A stretch of DNA of 33,123 bases from Actinomycetota bacterium. Lineage in GTDB: Bacteria; Actinomycetota; Actinomycetes; Actinomycetales; Kineosporiaceae. The notes below the pieces were generated by a model, which made no database searches, was not told the DNA's origin, and saw only the letters and a list, made by a program, of their open reading frames with translations. This document shows, in pieces, positions 14,823 to 26,221 of this stretch. A program made the translations under genes and the position numbers. Numbering within the stretch: the stretch's first letter is position 1; every line of letters starts with the position of its first letter. The stretch lies in NCBI GenBank assembly GCA_016213575.1, contig JACRAB010000324.1, positions 1 to 33,123 on the forward strand, in the 5' to 3' direction.

Positions 14823-15668
14823 TCAGCCGAGCATCCACAGGTCGGCGTCCGACGGGCCGCGCGGGCCCTCCGGGACCGGGTCGGGCGGGGTCCGGCGCCG
14901 GCGCAGCTGCTCGGCGGCCCACCCCCGGACCGTGCCCGGGAACCCCTCGGCCCCGGCGCCCAACCGGGTGAGGTCGCCCGCCCGCGGGCCCGCCGGGACG
15001 TCCCGCGGCAGCGACGACGCCGCGACGAGCCAGCCGGGCAGGCCGAGCAGCCGGAGCACGCCGGCGAGCCGCTCGGACTCGATGACGCTGTCGGGGTCGA
15101 GCTCCTCGGCGAGCAGCTCGGCGAGGTCGTCGGCGTCGTCGGCACGCCCGCAGGCCGCGGCGAACGCCTCGGCGTGCTCGACGCCGAGCGGGTCGGGGAG
15201 CGTGTCGTCGTCCTCGTCCCGCCCCACCGAGGGGTCGCTCACGTAGCGGCCCAGCTCCCGCGCGCCGTCCCAGACGGCGACGAGGAGCTGCCGGTCGGCG
15301 AGCACCCGCAGGACGACGACGGTCGCGCCGAGCGCGGCGGCGACGTCGGCGCCGAGGCCGGCGACACCCCGCCGGCCCGAGGCGACCGTGCCCGCGCCGG
15401 ACCGCGGGACGGCCGCGACCCAGCCGTCCTCGTCGGCGCCGACCCACCCGGAGACCCCCGCCGCCCGCAGCGCCGCGAGCACGCCGTCCCGGGTCGGGGC
15501 CGGGCGCAGCGTCCCGTCGAGGCGGCCGCGGCCGGCGTCGGGAGGCGTCGCGAAGACGTCCTCGGCCACGTGCACGGTCCGGTCCCCGACGCGGACGACG
15601 AGCGCGGCGTAGGTGTAGCCGACCGGGCCGGTGCGGTCCCCGCCTGGCCCGACGAGGGGGTAGCTCAC
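14823..15668 (-). CDS. Unknown soluble protein
   Basis: About 281 residues if the GTG at 15668 is used, where the sequence becomes family-like (SYPLVGPGGDRTGPVGYTYAAL) rather than Arg/Pro-rich. CATCAT on the coding strand, 6 nt before this GTG, would allow leaderless expression. The protein has an N-terminal beta-rich part (AALVVRVGDRTVHVAEDVF), a central alpha/beta part (ATVVVLRVLADRQLLVAVWDG) and an acidic C-terminal half with SERLAGVLRLLGLPGWLVAASSLPRDVP. I do not recognise a family or catalytic motif. It is divergent from lhgO and upstream of the sigma factor. Confidence 0.7.
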   Translation of the reverse strand: MSYPLVGPGGDRTGPVGYTYAALVVRVGDRTVHVAEDVFATPPDAGRGRLDGTLRPAPTRDGVLAALRAAGVSGWVGADEDGWVAAVPRSGAGTVASGRRGVAGLGADVAAALGATVVVLRVLADRQLLVAVWDGARELGRYVSDPSVGRDEDDDTLPDPLGVEHAEAFAAACGRADDADDLAELLAEELDPDSVIESERLAGVLRLLGLPGWLVAASSLPRDVPAGPRAGDLTRLGAGAEGFPGTVRGWAAEQLRRRRTPPDPVPEGPRGPSDADLWMLG

Positions 15669-15678
15669 CCGTGCATGA

Positions 15679-19245
<3,567 letters not shown>

Positions 19246-19255
19246 CCGACCCGCG

Positions 19256-20296
19256 TCAGGTGACGTCGCGGTAGCCGTACCTCGTGCCGAGGGCGAGGCA
19301 GTCGGCGGCGGGGACGACGCCGTCGGACGTCCCGGCGCCCTGCAGGTTCGCCGCGGCGGCGCAGACCCCCAGGCGCAGGCAGTCGTCGACCGGCAGGTCG
19401 TCGTGCAGGCCGAGGACGACGCCCGCGGCGAACGCGTCGCCGGCGCCGGTCGCGTTCCGGATCACCTCCGGCGGCAGCCGGACCGAGCCGTGCCGGTGCA
19501 CCGCGCCGTCCTTCGCCACCGCGACCGCACCTGCCGGGCAGTGGACGACGACGAGCCGGCCGACGCCGAGGTCGAGGCAGCCGCGGGCGGCCGCCTCGAT
19601 CCCGGCCCAGTCGACGACGCCGTCCACGCCGACCGCCTTGACCTCGACCCCGGCGACCGCCGAGGCCTCGACCTCGTTGACGACGAGGTAGTCCAGGTGC
19701 GGCAGGCACGGCCGGGCGAGGTCGCGCAGCCGGTCCGCGTCGAGCCCGACGAGCTCGAGGTTCGTCCGCAGCCCGGCCGCCTGCGCCGCGCGCAGCAGCC
19801 GCACCCAGCCGGTGCCGCCCGCCGCGTCGACGGCGTCCATCGCCGCGTGGATCCCCGGCGAGCCGCAGTGGAAGACGCGCGCGGCCGACGCCCCGAGCGG
19901 GACGTCGTCCGGCACGAGGAGGTCGTTCGCCCCGGCGTGGTGGAAGAACGTCCGCACCCCGGAGCCCTTGAGCACCATGGCGTCGGTGAACGACGTCGCG
20001 GCGTCCGCGGTGACCCGGACGCCGCCCGTCCCGACCCCGACCGCGGCGCACTCGTCGAGCACGAACCGGCCGTGGTCGTCGTCCCCGACGACCCCGGCCA
20101 GCCCGACGGGGAAGGGCGCCCCGAGCCGGGCCAGGTCGACGGCCATGTTGAGGCCCGGCCCGCCGGTGCTGAGGTTCACCGACTCGATCATCGCGAGCCG
20201 CTCGGGCGTGGGCCACACGTCGACCACCTTCGCGGCGTCGACGACGATGCAGCCGGCGCACAGCACGCCCGCGCGCTCCTGCCACGACGGCGCCAT
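19256..20296 (-). CDS. PfkB-family carbohydrate kinase
   Basis: A 346-residue ribokinase-like sugar or nucleoside kinase. Signature 1 is GGPGLNMAVDLARLGA (45-60) with the GVVGDDDHGRFV block after it. Signature 2 is NATGAGDAFAAGVVLG (281-296), with catalytic base Asp287 and the anion hole formed by GAGD. The substrate cannot be read. The gene lies 38 nt downstream of the aldolase-like gene in the same direction, which suggests that it phosphorylates a sugar whose phosphate is then cleaved. Four Cys near the N-terminus and middle are unremarkable. It converges on argG with a 10-nt gap. Confidence 0.93.
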   Translation of the reverse strand: MAPSWQERAGVLCAGCIVVDAAKVVDVWPTPERLAMIESVNLSTGGPGLNMAVDLARLGAPFPVGLAGVVGDDDHGRFVLDECAAVGVGTGGVRVTADAATSFTDAMVLKGSGVRTFFHHAGANDLLVPDDVPLGASAARVFHCGSPGIHAAMDAVDAAGGTGWVRLLRAAQAAGLRTNLELVGLDADRLRDLARPCLPHLDYLVVNEVEASAVAGVEVKAVGVDGVVDWAGIEAAARGCLDLGVGRLVVVHCPAGAVAVAKDGAVHRHGSVRLPPEVIRNATGAGDAFAAGVVLGLHDDLPVDDCLRLGVCAAAANLQGAGTSDGVVPAADCLALGTRYGYRDVT

Positions 20297-20334
20297 CGCC
20301 GTCCGCCCGCCGTCCGCCCGTCCGCCGGCTGCCG

Positions 20335-21330
20335 TCAGGCCCCGGCGCCGGCGGCGAGCACCGGCTCGGTGACGCGCAGGTCGTCCTCGAGGGACCGCAC
20401 CGGCGCGAGGCCGGCCGCCGCGAGCGCCGCGTGGTACTCCTTCACCGCGGCCTCCGGGGTGTGCTCCCCGCGCAGGACGGCGCGCATGAGGCGAACGAGG
20501 TCGAGCTGGGACTCCGCGCGCTGGATCTTGCGGCCGAACAGCGCGACCCGGGCGCCGTGCTGCTCGCCCTGGTGGAGCAGCTCGAAGCAGTCCCGCGTCG
20601 TGCCGGCCGAGCCGCCGAGGATCCCGACGACGAGCGAGGGGTCGTTGTCGACGAGCTCGCGCATCGCGTCCGGGCCGTTGTACGCCATCTTGAGGAAGAG
20701 CGGCCGCTCGGACGACGTCACCCCGGCGAGGGTGCGCAGGATCGAGTCGTTGACGAACGCCCCCACCTCGTCGGCCGCCAGGCCGACGGGCGCGTTGGGG
20801 TTGAAGACCTCGAGGAAGTGCCGCATCCCGACGGCGCGGGCCTCGGAGCGGAACCGGGCGTACTCCTCGACGCTGCGCAGGTCGTGGTCGAGGTCGTTGT
20901 TGAACGTCACCGAGTACAGGACGAGGTCGCAGAAGCCGCGGACGACCTCGAGGTCCGCGCTGCGGAACGGCCGCGACGGGACCGTCGTGTAGGCCGAGCC
21001 GCGCTGGTTCCAGATGTCCGTCGTGTCGTTGCCGCGGACGGCGAGCGTCACCGGGGAGGAGTCGAGGACGCCGTCGGCCGCGATCCGCTCACCGTTCGAC
21101 GCGCTCGTCAGGAGGATGTCGATCGCCTCGGCCTCGACGAGGGCCTTCATGTGGGCGAGGTACTCGGGGCGGCTGCGGAAGCCGGACCCGTCGGGGCGGG
21201 GGCCGGCCGAGGCCGCCCCGAACGCCATGTCGGCGTCCTTCGCGTCCGCGAGGACGAAGTCGTCCCCCGTGTAGCTCCCGTCGCCGATCGCCGCCAGCTT
21301 GCGCTCGAGTGCCTTCATCGCGTGTGCCAC
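20335..21330 (-). CDS. Class I aldolase-like TIM-barrel protein
   Basis: About 331 residues. The sequence runs as a beta/alpha barrel related to DeoC/LacD/DhnA aldolases: AIDILLTSASNGERIA, GFCDLVLYSVTFNNDLD, GMRHFLEVFNPNAP, RPLFLKMAYNGPDAM and LVVGILGGSAGTTRDCFELLHQG each look like one strand plus loop. The last strand is ARVALFGRKIQRAES. Lys214 in FLKMAYNG is in the right place for a Schiff-base lysine. Substrate unknown. GTG 21330 has AGGGG close by; ATG 21318 is an alternative giving 327 residues. It is first in an operon with the PfkB kinase, behind a LacI-like palindrome. Confidence 0.82.
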   Translation of the reverse strand: MAHAMKALERKLAAIGDGSYTGDDFVLADAKDADMAFGAASAGPRPDGSGFRSRPEYLAHMKALVEAEAIDILLTSASNGERIAADGVLDSSPVTLAVRGNDTTDIWNQRGSAYTTVPSRPFRSADLEVVRGFCDLVLYSVTFNNDLDHDLRSVEEYARFRSEARAVGMRHFLEVFNPNAPVGLAADEVGAFVNDSILRTLAGVTSSERPLFLKMAYNGPDAMRELVDNDPSLVVGILGGSAGTTRDCFELLHQGEQHGARVALFGRKIQRAESQLDLVRLMRAVLRGEHTPEAAVKEYHAALAAAGLAPVRSLEDDLRVTEPVLAAGAGA

Positions 21331-21392
21331 TACCCCTTCGGAGTCGGGCGCACCGATCGCCGCGGACGGTCCTCGGCCGGGCGCCGGTCGCC

Positions 21393-21420
21393 ACGCTACG
21401 CCGGTAGACAGCGCTGTCAT
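21393..21420 (-). promoter_or_regulatory. Promoter with LacI-type operator for the aldolase/kinase operon
   Basis: GACAGCGCTGTC at 21407-21418 is a perfect 12-bp palindrome with the central CG typical of LacI-family operators. It overlaps a candidate -35 (ATGACA, 21420-21415 on the minus strand). A -10 (TAGCGT, 21398-21393) follows 16 bp further on. A repressor bound here would block the promoter. No lacI-type gene lies in the window. Confidence 0.6.
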
Positions 21421-21577
21421 AGGGGCTGTCCGGAGCATGGACGCCCCCGCCCCGCCGCCTGGGGAGGCGACGGGGCGAGGGGTGCCGGTGCGCGAGGGGG
21501 GCGGGCGCACCGGCGACGCGGGGGCGGGCCGACCGACGGGGGCGGTGCGGACGGCCCGCGCCGGACCGCGTCGACCC

Positions 21578-21610
21578 GGCCGGGCACCCCGGGGCAGGGA
21601 GTGCCCGGCC
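21578..21610 (-). terminator. Hairpin terminator after the NlpC/P60 gene
   Basis: GGCCGGGCAC and GTGCCCGGCC form a perfect 10-bp stem around a 13-nt loop, beginning 12 nt after the stop. There is no T-tract, as is common for actinobacterial terminators. Confidence 0.6.
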
Positions 21611-21622
21611 AGGACCGTGCCG

Positions 21623-22399
21623 TCAGCCGATGCGGCCGTAGCTGACGCGGGAGGACCAGATCTTGTGCAGGCCGACCCGCTTGCCCGGGCGCGGGGAGTC
21701 GTACATCTTCCCCTTGCCGGCGTAGATGCCGACGTGGAAGACCCGGCCGCTCGACGACTTGAAGAAGATCAGGTCGCCGGGCTTGCGCTGGGACTTGGCG
21801 ATCTTGCGGACGTGCGCGTACTGCTGGCGCGAGGTGCGCGGCAGCGTCTTGCCGGCCTTCTTGACGACGTACTTCGTGTAGCCGGAGCAGTCGAAGCCGG
21901 GGCGCGGCTTCGTCCCGCCCCACACGTAGCGGACGCCGACGTACTGCTTGGCGATCTTGATGATCTTCGCCCGGCGGGCGGCCGCCGTGAGCGTCGCCGT
22001 GGACGCCGCCTTGGGGGCCGCCGCCGTCCTGACGGCAGCGGTCTTCGGGGCGGCCACCGCGGTGAGCGCGGCGCTGTCGAAGGTCACCGCGGAGGCCGGG
22101 GTCGCCGCGAGCGGAGCGCCCGAGGTGAACGCCGCGGGGGCGACGGAGGTCAGGGGCGCCGCCTTGGCAGCGGTGCCCGTGGCCGCCGAGGCGGGCATCT
22201 GGCCGGCCGTCACGAGTGCGGAGCCGAGCACCGCCGCGAGACCGAACCGGGAGAGGGACGAGACGCCGCCGGACAGGGTGGTTCCCAGTCCGGAGGGGAC
22301 GGCCGCCTGGATCAGGGGCCGACGGGGGGCGAGATGGGCCGGCTGACGCTTGCCGGCCGTGGGCGCGCCGAGGCGCCCCGAAGCGGTGCGACGGGTCAC
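21623..22399 (-). CDS. Secreted NlpC/P60 (C40) peptidoglycan endopeptidase
   Basis: A 258-residue secreted hydrolase that should cut peptide stems of peptidoglycan. An unusually long charged N-region (about 1-50) precedes the hydrophobic signal core (about 52-66) and a likely AxA cleavage near residue 72. A low-complexity Ala/Thr/Pro linker follows (75-140). The catalytic domain (142-258) has YVWGGTKPRPGFDCSGYTKYV with Cys171, then GDLIFFKSSSGRVFHVGIYAG with His222, then MYDSPRPGKRVGLHKIW. There is no LysM, SH3 or coiled-coil targeting domain. GTG start with GGAGAGG 8 nt upstream. Expression is expected to be controlled by the c-di-AMP riboswitch directly upstream, which links wall hydrolysis to a wall/osmotic second messenger. 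Confidence 0.94.
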   Translation of the reverse strand: MTRRTASGRLGAPTAGKRQPAHLAPRRPLIQAAVPSGLGTTLSGGVSSLSRFGLAAVLGSALVTAGQMPASAATGTAAKAAPLTSVAPAAFTSGAPLAATPASAVTFDSAALTAVAAPKTAAVRTAAAPKAASTATLTAAARRAKIIKIAKQYVGVRYVWGGTKPRPGFDCSGYTKYVVKKAGKTLPRTSRQQYAHVRKIAKSQRKPGDLIFFKSSSGRVFHVGIYAGKGKMYDSPRPGKRVGLHKIWSSRVSYGRIG

Positions 22400-22414
22400 G
22401 GAAGGAACCTCTCC

Positions 22415-22606
22415 GACGCCTACGAGGTGAGCTGTCGGGTTCGGATGGGAGTTGTCACCCGGCCGCGACGTCGTCCTGCGACGTCGTTCGGCTTCACCCC
22501 GAGGGTCGGCGCCTTGAGCGCTCGCCGACCCGTGGAACCTGGGTCCCCCGCCTCTGTCATGCGAGTGGTGTGGTGAGGCCCGTGAGCGGTGACAGAGCTC
22601 GGCGTC
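22415..22606 (-). promoter_or_regulatory. c-di-AMP riboswitch (ydaO/yuaA class)
   Basis: The leader of the NlpC/P60 gene carries the conserved blocks of the ydaO/yuaA aptamer. These are GGCGGGGGACCCAGG at about 22552-22538, GGGGTGAAGCCG at 22500-22489, and CCGACAGCTCACCTCGTAGG near 22438-22419. Expected helices are present: closing P1 GACGCC (22606-22601) with GGCGTC (22420-22415), CTCTGTCA (22597-22590) with TGACAGAG (22559-22552), GGTCGGCG (22530-22523) with CGCCGACC (22511-22504), and a GACGTCG/CGACGTC hairpin near 22485-22467. The class binds cyclic di-AMP and usually turns expression off. In actinobacteria it is known upstream of wall hydrolases such as rpfA and NlpC/P60 genes. Here the Shine-Dalgarno (22414-22408) begins at the base after P1. 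Confidence 0.9.
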
Positions 22607-22859
22607 CGCGCGGGCACGCCCCAGTCAGGGGTGCGACCAGAACCTAACTCACATGTCACTCAAACACGTAGTTAGCGGTTCAATCATGGCCGAATTGGAC
22701 ACGCTCCGTGACTTCCCACAGGTCACCCCGGGGTCCACCGGCCCTGCCATCGTGCGTCGCAGCACGAGGCCGATCAACCCGACGACCTCGCAAACAAGGA
22801 CTATTCGGGCACAAACATGACTCACATCACTTGCAGATCACGGCCAGATCACAGGAATG
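22607..22859. other. Gene-free promoter region of the riboswitch transcript
   Basis: This 253-bp stretch is noticeably richer in A/T than the genes around it. On the minus strand TTGAGT (near 22662) and TAGGTT (near 22645) are promoter-like but too close together to be a standard -35/-10 pair. Several GTGA/TCAC words occur, yet none forms a clean GTGA-N6-TCAC CRP-type site. I see no gene. Confidence 0.4.
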
Positions 22860-23447
22860 TCACGCTGTGTCGTGAGGTCCCGGGGCCGCGGCCGGCCCCC
22901 GAGAGCGCCCCGCGGGCCGCGGCCAGGCCGCCACGGCGAGGCCGAGGACCACGGTCACGAGGTGGAGGAGGTTGTCCGCCCGGTTGACGTTGAGCACGTC
23001 CCAGGTGCGGCCGGCGGCGACGAGCCCGTAGACGAGGACGGCGGCGTAGAGCACCGCCACGAGCAGGCCGTACCCGCGGACGCCGCCCGGCCGGCGCCAC
23101 AGCACGAGGCCGGCCAGCCCGACGGCAAGGTGGACGGCGTTGTGCAGCGGGTTCACCGCGACGCCGGCGAGGGTGCGCCCGTGGTCGTGCTCGGTCCAGG
23201 CCATCCCCCCGGTGACCGCCCAGCCGGCCGCACCGGCGACGACGAAGCCGACGGCGAGCGCGAGCGCGAGGAGCTGGTTGGGTGCGGGCCGGCGTCCGCG
23301 TGCCGCGTCCGGCGCACGCTCGGCGGGCTGCGGCACCAGGGCGCGGGTCGGTGCATGCGGTGCGGGGGCGACCGGCGTCGGGTCGGCCGCAGGGTCGACC
23401 GCAGGGTCGACCGCTGCGGCGCCGGGCCGGGGCTGCACGTCGGCCAT
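22860..23447 (-). CDS. DUF4383 membrane protein
   Basis: A 195-residue integral membrane protein. A disordered Pro/Ala-rich N-terminus with [11 protein letters not shown] repeats (1-60) is followed by four spans. The DUF4383 hallmarks are NQLLALALAVGFVVAGAAGW, LAGVAVNPLHNAVHLAVGLAGLVL and NRADNLLHLVTVVLGLAVA. The repeated N-x-x-H-x-x-H-L pattern in spans 2 and 4 is typical of the family. Function unknown. The ATG has AGGAGGG about 5 nt upstream. Confidence 0.88.
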   Translation of the reverse strand: MADVQPRPGAAAVDPAVDPAADPTPVAPAPHAPTRALVPQPAERAPDAARGRRPAPNQLLALALAVGFVVAGAAGWAVTGGMAWTEHDHGRTLAGVAVNPLHNAVHLAVGLAGLVLWRRPGGVRGYGLLVAVLYAAVLVYGLVAAGRTWDVLNVNRADNLLHLVTVVLGLAVAAWPRPAGRSRGPAAAPGPHDTA

Positions 23448-23562
23448 GGGTCCCTCCTGGGGTCGTCGTCGACCCCCAGGTACCCGCGGCGCCTGCCGGT
23501 TACGCACGACGGCGGCGACCATCGGCGATCACTCGCCGAACGGTCGCCGCCGCGGTGGACGG

Positions 23563-23595
23563 GCGGCAGGTCAGCCGGGCGGCCGGACCTGCCGC
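23563..23595 (-). terminator. Hairpin terminator after the FKBP gene
   Basis: GCGGCAGGTC and GACCTGCCGC form a perfect 10-bp stem with a 13-nt loop, starting 4 nt after the stop codon. Confidence 0.6.
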
Positions 23596-23599
23596 ACGG

Positions 23600-24607
23600 T
23601 CAGAACTGCCCGATGACGTCGACGACGAGGACCTGCGCCGGCGAGCTGGCCTCCTCGGCCGTGACGACGACCGCGCGGCTGCCGACGGGCTGGCCCTTGA
23701 GGGCCGTGACGAGCGTCAGCACGCTCGTCGCGGCGACGACCTGCGGCTGGCCGGCGTCCCAGGTCTTCTGGGTCTGCTTGCCGGTCTTCGCGTCGGTCTG
23801 GAGGAACTGCAGGACGAGCTGCTTCTTCTCGTCGATCGCCGGGCCGGTGCCCTTGACGAGCAGCGCGGAGGCGGGCGTCGCCGACGTCTTGACCCCCGCC
23901 ACCGAGGTGACGTCGGGGCGCTTGCCGGACTCGGAGGTGATCGCCGGGAAGCCCGCCGGGACCTTCTCGACGGCCCCCTTGGCGACCCCGTCGCCCTTGA
24001 TCGTGTCCTTGAGGTCGACGACGAACACGAGGGTCTCGCCGGCGAGCTCGCTCGTCGACTGCGCGTCCTTGACGCCGTACCCGTCCTGCGGCGTGATCGT
24101 CAGCAGGACGCGGCTGCCCAGCTTCTGCCCGACGAGCGTGCTGTCCCAGCCCTTGACGACGGCGCCGACCCCGATCGGGAAGCCGGCGACGGCCCCGCGG
24201 TCGTAGGAGTTGTCGAACACGTTGACCTTGCAGTCCTTCTCGGCCCACGTCTGCCCGAGGTAGTTCGCCAGGAGGATGTCGCCCTTCTTGACGACGGCCC
24301 CCGTGCCGGCGCTGAGGACCTCGACGGAGGTCGTCGTCGGTGCGGCCGAGCGCGGGATGGTCAGCGTGGGCTTCTTGTCGGCGGCGCCGCTCACGGCGAC
24401 CCCGACCTTCGTCGTCTTCGCGCCGGCCGGCGCGGCCGCCGCGGCCGTCGGCGTGCACGGCGTGGCCGACGCCCCGGCCGACCCGGAGGCGGACGGCGCC
24501 GCCGAGGAGGTGCCCGAGGACGCCGACCCGCCCGACGAGCCGCCGCAGCCGGCCAGGACGAGGCCGGAGGCAAGGGCGAGGGCGGTCACGGCAGTGGTAC
24601 GGCGCAT
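23600..24607 (-). CDS. FKBP-type peptidyl-prolyl isomerase lipoprotein
   Basis: A 335-residue exported lipoprotein. The signal peptide ends in LVLAGC with lipidated Cys21, followed by a Ser/Gly/Ala linker to about residue 75. The first FKBP domain (about 80-200) has GDILLANYLGQTW, FDNSYDRG, IGVGAVVKGWDSTLVGQKLGSRVLLTI and PQDGYG, all standard. The second copy (about 218-333) is degenerate: LVKGTGPAI, LVLQFLQTDAKTGKQTQKTWDAG and TLVTALKGQPVGSRAVVVTA keep the fold but lose several active-site aromatics. It should assist folding of proteins outside the membrane. The ATG has GAGGA 7 nt upstream. Confidence 0.93.
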   Translation of the reverse strand: MRRTTAVTALALASGLVLAGCGGSSGGSASSGTSSAAPSASGSAGASATPCTPTAAAAAPAGAKTTKVGVAVSGAADKKPTLTIPRSAAPTTTSVEVLSAGTGAVVKKGDILLANYLGQTWAEKDCKVNVFDNSYDRGAVAGFPIGVGAVVKGWDSTLVGQKLGSRVLLTITPQDGYGVKDAQSTSELAGETLVFVVDLKDTIKGDGVAKGAVEKVPAGFPAITSESGKRPDVTSVAGVKTSATPASALLVKGTGPAIDEKKQLVLQFLQTDAKTGKQTQKTWDAGQPQVVAATSVLTLVTALKGQPVGSRAVVVTAEEASSPAQVLVVDVIGQF

Positions 24608-24714
24608 TGGAGATCCTCGAGCGGTCGATGTCGACGGAAGCAACGACCGTAGCCCACGGACCTGGGAGGACCCTGGGCGGCCCCGCCCGCTCCGGCGCCA
24701 CCGCGTCGGCCGGC

Positions 24715-25947
24715 TCAGCCGGACGACGCTGCGGCGTCCCCGTCCGTGGCGTCGTCCGGGCCCCGCACCGACGGCGCAGCTGCGGCCGGGCCGCCGCAGG
24801 CCTCGTCCACGACGGACCGGGCGACGTCGCGCAGCGGGCGGTTGTGCGTCTGGCTCTCGACCCGGAGCATCGCGAACGCCGCGTCCTCGTCGGCCCGGTG
24901 CCGGGCCATGAGGATCCCCTTGGCCTGCTCGATGACGGCCCGGGAGGCCATCGCCGTCCGCAGCTGCCGGGACTCGGTCGCCGCGGCGTTGTACCGCACG
25001 CACGCCTCGAGCACCCCGCTCGCGACGGCGGCGACCCAGTCGGCGAGCCAGACGTCCTCGTCGCCGAAGGCACCGGCACCGTCGCAGTAGACGACGAGGG
25101 AGCCGACGACGGCGTCCCCGCGGCGCAGCGGTACCGCGAGCACGCTCGAGACCCCGAGGCGTCGGTGGAGCTCCGCACCGGCGCCGCCGAACCGGGGGTC
25201 GGTCGCGAGGTCGGCGACGACGACCGTCCCGGCGCCGGACGCGGTCACGGGCCCGCCGCCGAGCTCGACCTCGGCCTGGCCGGCGAGGGTCGCGACCGGG
25301 TCGGTGGCCGCGGCGACCGGGACGGGCGTCGAGGCGTCGAGCGAGATCCGCAGCGGCCGGCCGCGGAACGCCTTGCCCGCCAACGCCGCGAGCCGTTCCG
25401 CGACCTCCTCGACGGGTCGGTCCGGCGACGTCCGGATCATCTCCAGGGTGAGGACGTGCGCGTCCGAGGACATGACCTCGTCGATGTCCTCGACGACCGG
25501 CTCCGGGCCGGCCGGCTCGTCGTCCGGCAGCCCGGTGTCCCGCGGTTCGCCGCCGGGCGGCTCCGGGAGCACGTGCGCCGTCGGGGACGACGTCACCTGC
25601 CACACGAGGAAGGCGTCACCACCGCTCGCGGCACCGCGGGCGACGACGACGCGGACGGCGATGCTGCGGCGGCGGCCGAGGCTGAAGCTCACCTCGGTCG
25701 TGATCGGGTGGTTCGCCGACGCCGCGACCGCGGCGAGCCGGCGCAGCCTGCCGTGCGGCGGGCCGGCGAACTCGGCGAGGAAGCGGCCGGCGAGCTGGTC
25801 GGCGGGCACGCCGACGAGCCGCTGCATCGCGCGGTTCGTGAAGAGCACGCGGGCGTCGGTCGTCGTGAGCACGAGCGGGAGGGGGGCGGCGGCGAGGACG
25901 CCGGAGACGTCCGGGGGCCGCGGACGCACTCCCGGCGGCTGCGGCAT
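24715..25947 (-). CDS. PAS-GAF-ANTAR regulator
   Basis: About 410 residues. A PAS domain comes first (about 12-125, LVLTTTDARVLFTNRAMQRLVGVPADQLAGR). A linker with DEVMSSDAHVLTLEMIR precedes a GAF domain (about 190-320, AGTVVVADLATDPRFG, VSSVLAVPLRRGDAVVGSLVVYCD). The C-terminal ANTAR domain (about 338-390) reads LRTAMASRAVIEQAKGILMARHRADEDAAFAMLRVESQTHNRPLRDVA. ANTAR proteins bind paired RNA hexaloop stem-loops to prevent transcription termination, so this probably senses a ligand or redox state and acts on RNA elsewhere. I see no such dual-hairpin target here. The start is uncertain: ATG 25947 fits the domain start, and longer in-frame starts reach 26073. Confidence 0.92.
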   Translation of the reverse strand: MPQPPGVRPRPPDVSGVLAAAPLPLVLTTTDARVLFTNRAMQRLVGVPADQLAGRFLAEFAGPPHGRLRRLAAVAASANHPITTEVSFSLGRRRSIAVRVVVARGAASGGDAFLVWQVTSSPTAHVLPEPPGGEPRDTGLPDDEPAGPEPVVEDIDEVMSSDAHVLTLEMIRTSPDRPVEEVAERLAALAGKAFRGRPLRISLDASTPVPVAAATDPVATLAGQAEVELGGGPVTASGAGTVVVADLATDPRFGGAGAELHRRLGVSSVLAVPLRRGDAVVGSLVVYCDGAGAFGDEDVWLADWVAAVASGVLEACVRYNAAATESRQLRTAMASRAVIEQAKGILMARHRADEDAAFAMLRVESQTHNRPLRDVARSVVDEACGGPAAAAPSVRGPDDATDGDAAASSG

Positions 25948-26221
25948 CACGGCAGGACCCGGACGGCGCGCACGGGCCTGACGCATCGGGCGCCCGGGCC
26001 GCGCGGGGTCACGCGGCGGGTGTGGTGACAGCGCACGGAACTCCAGACTTCCTGGTGACCTGGCACAGGGCACGACCCTGACGTCTGCTCAAGGCCGTCG
26101 GGGTGCTGACTCCCCTTCGGACATGTGGACCCGCGCTGCTTGCTGGGTGCGAACCGATCCGGCGCCGCCCATTATGGGGCCGGACGACAGTACTCGTGAC
26201 GCCAGGGCACAGTGTCGTCGT

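Noticed and set aside
22510-22523. A TTGAGCGCTC word resembling the MarR operators
   Set aside because: It lies in the apical loop region of a riboswitch hairpin, lacks the second TCAA half, and is explained by the GGTCGGCG/CGCCGACC stem around it.
22690-22860. Possible CRP-type operators (GTGA/TCAC words) upstream of the riboswitch
   Set aside because: No pair has the required 6-nt spacing. The best symmetrical pair (GTGA...TCAC near 22710-22728) has 11 nt between halves.
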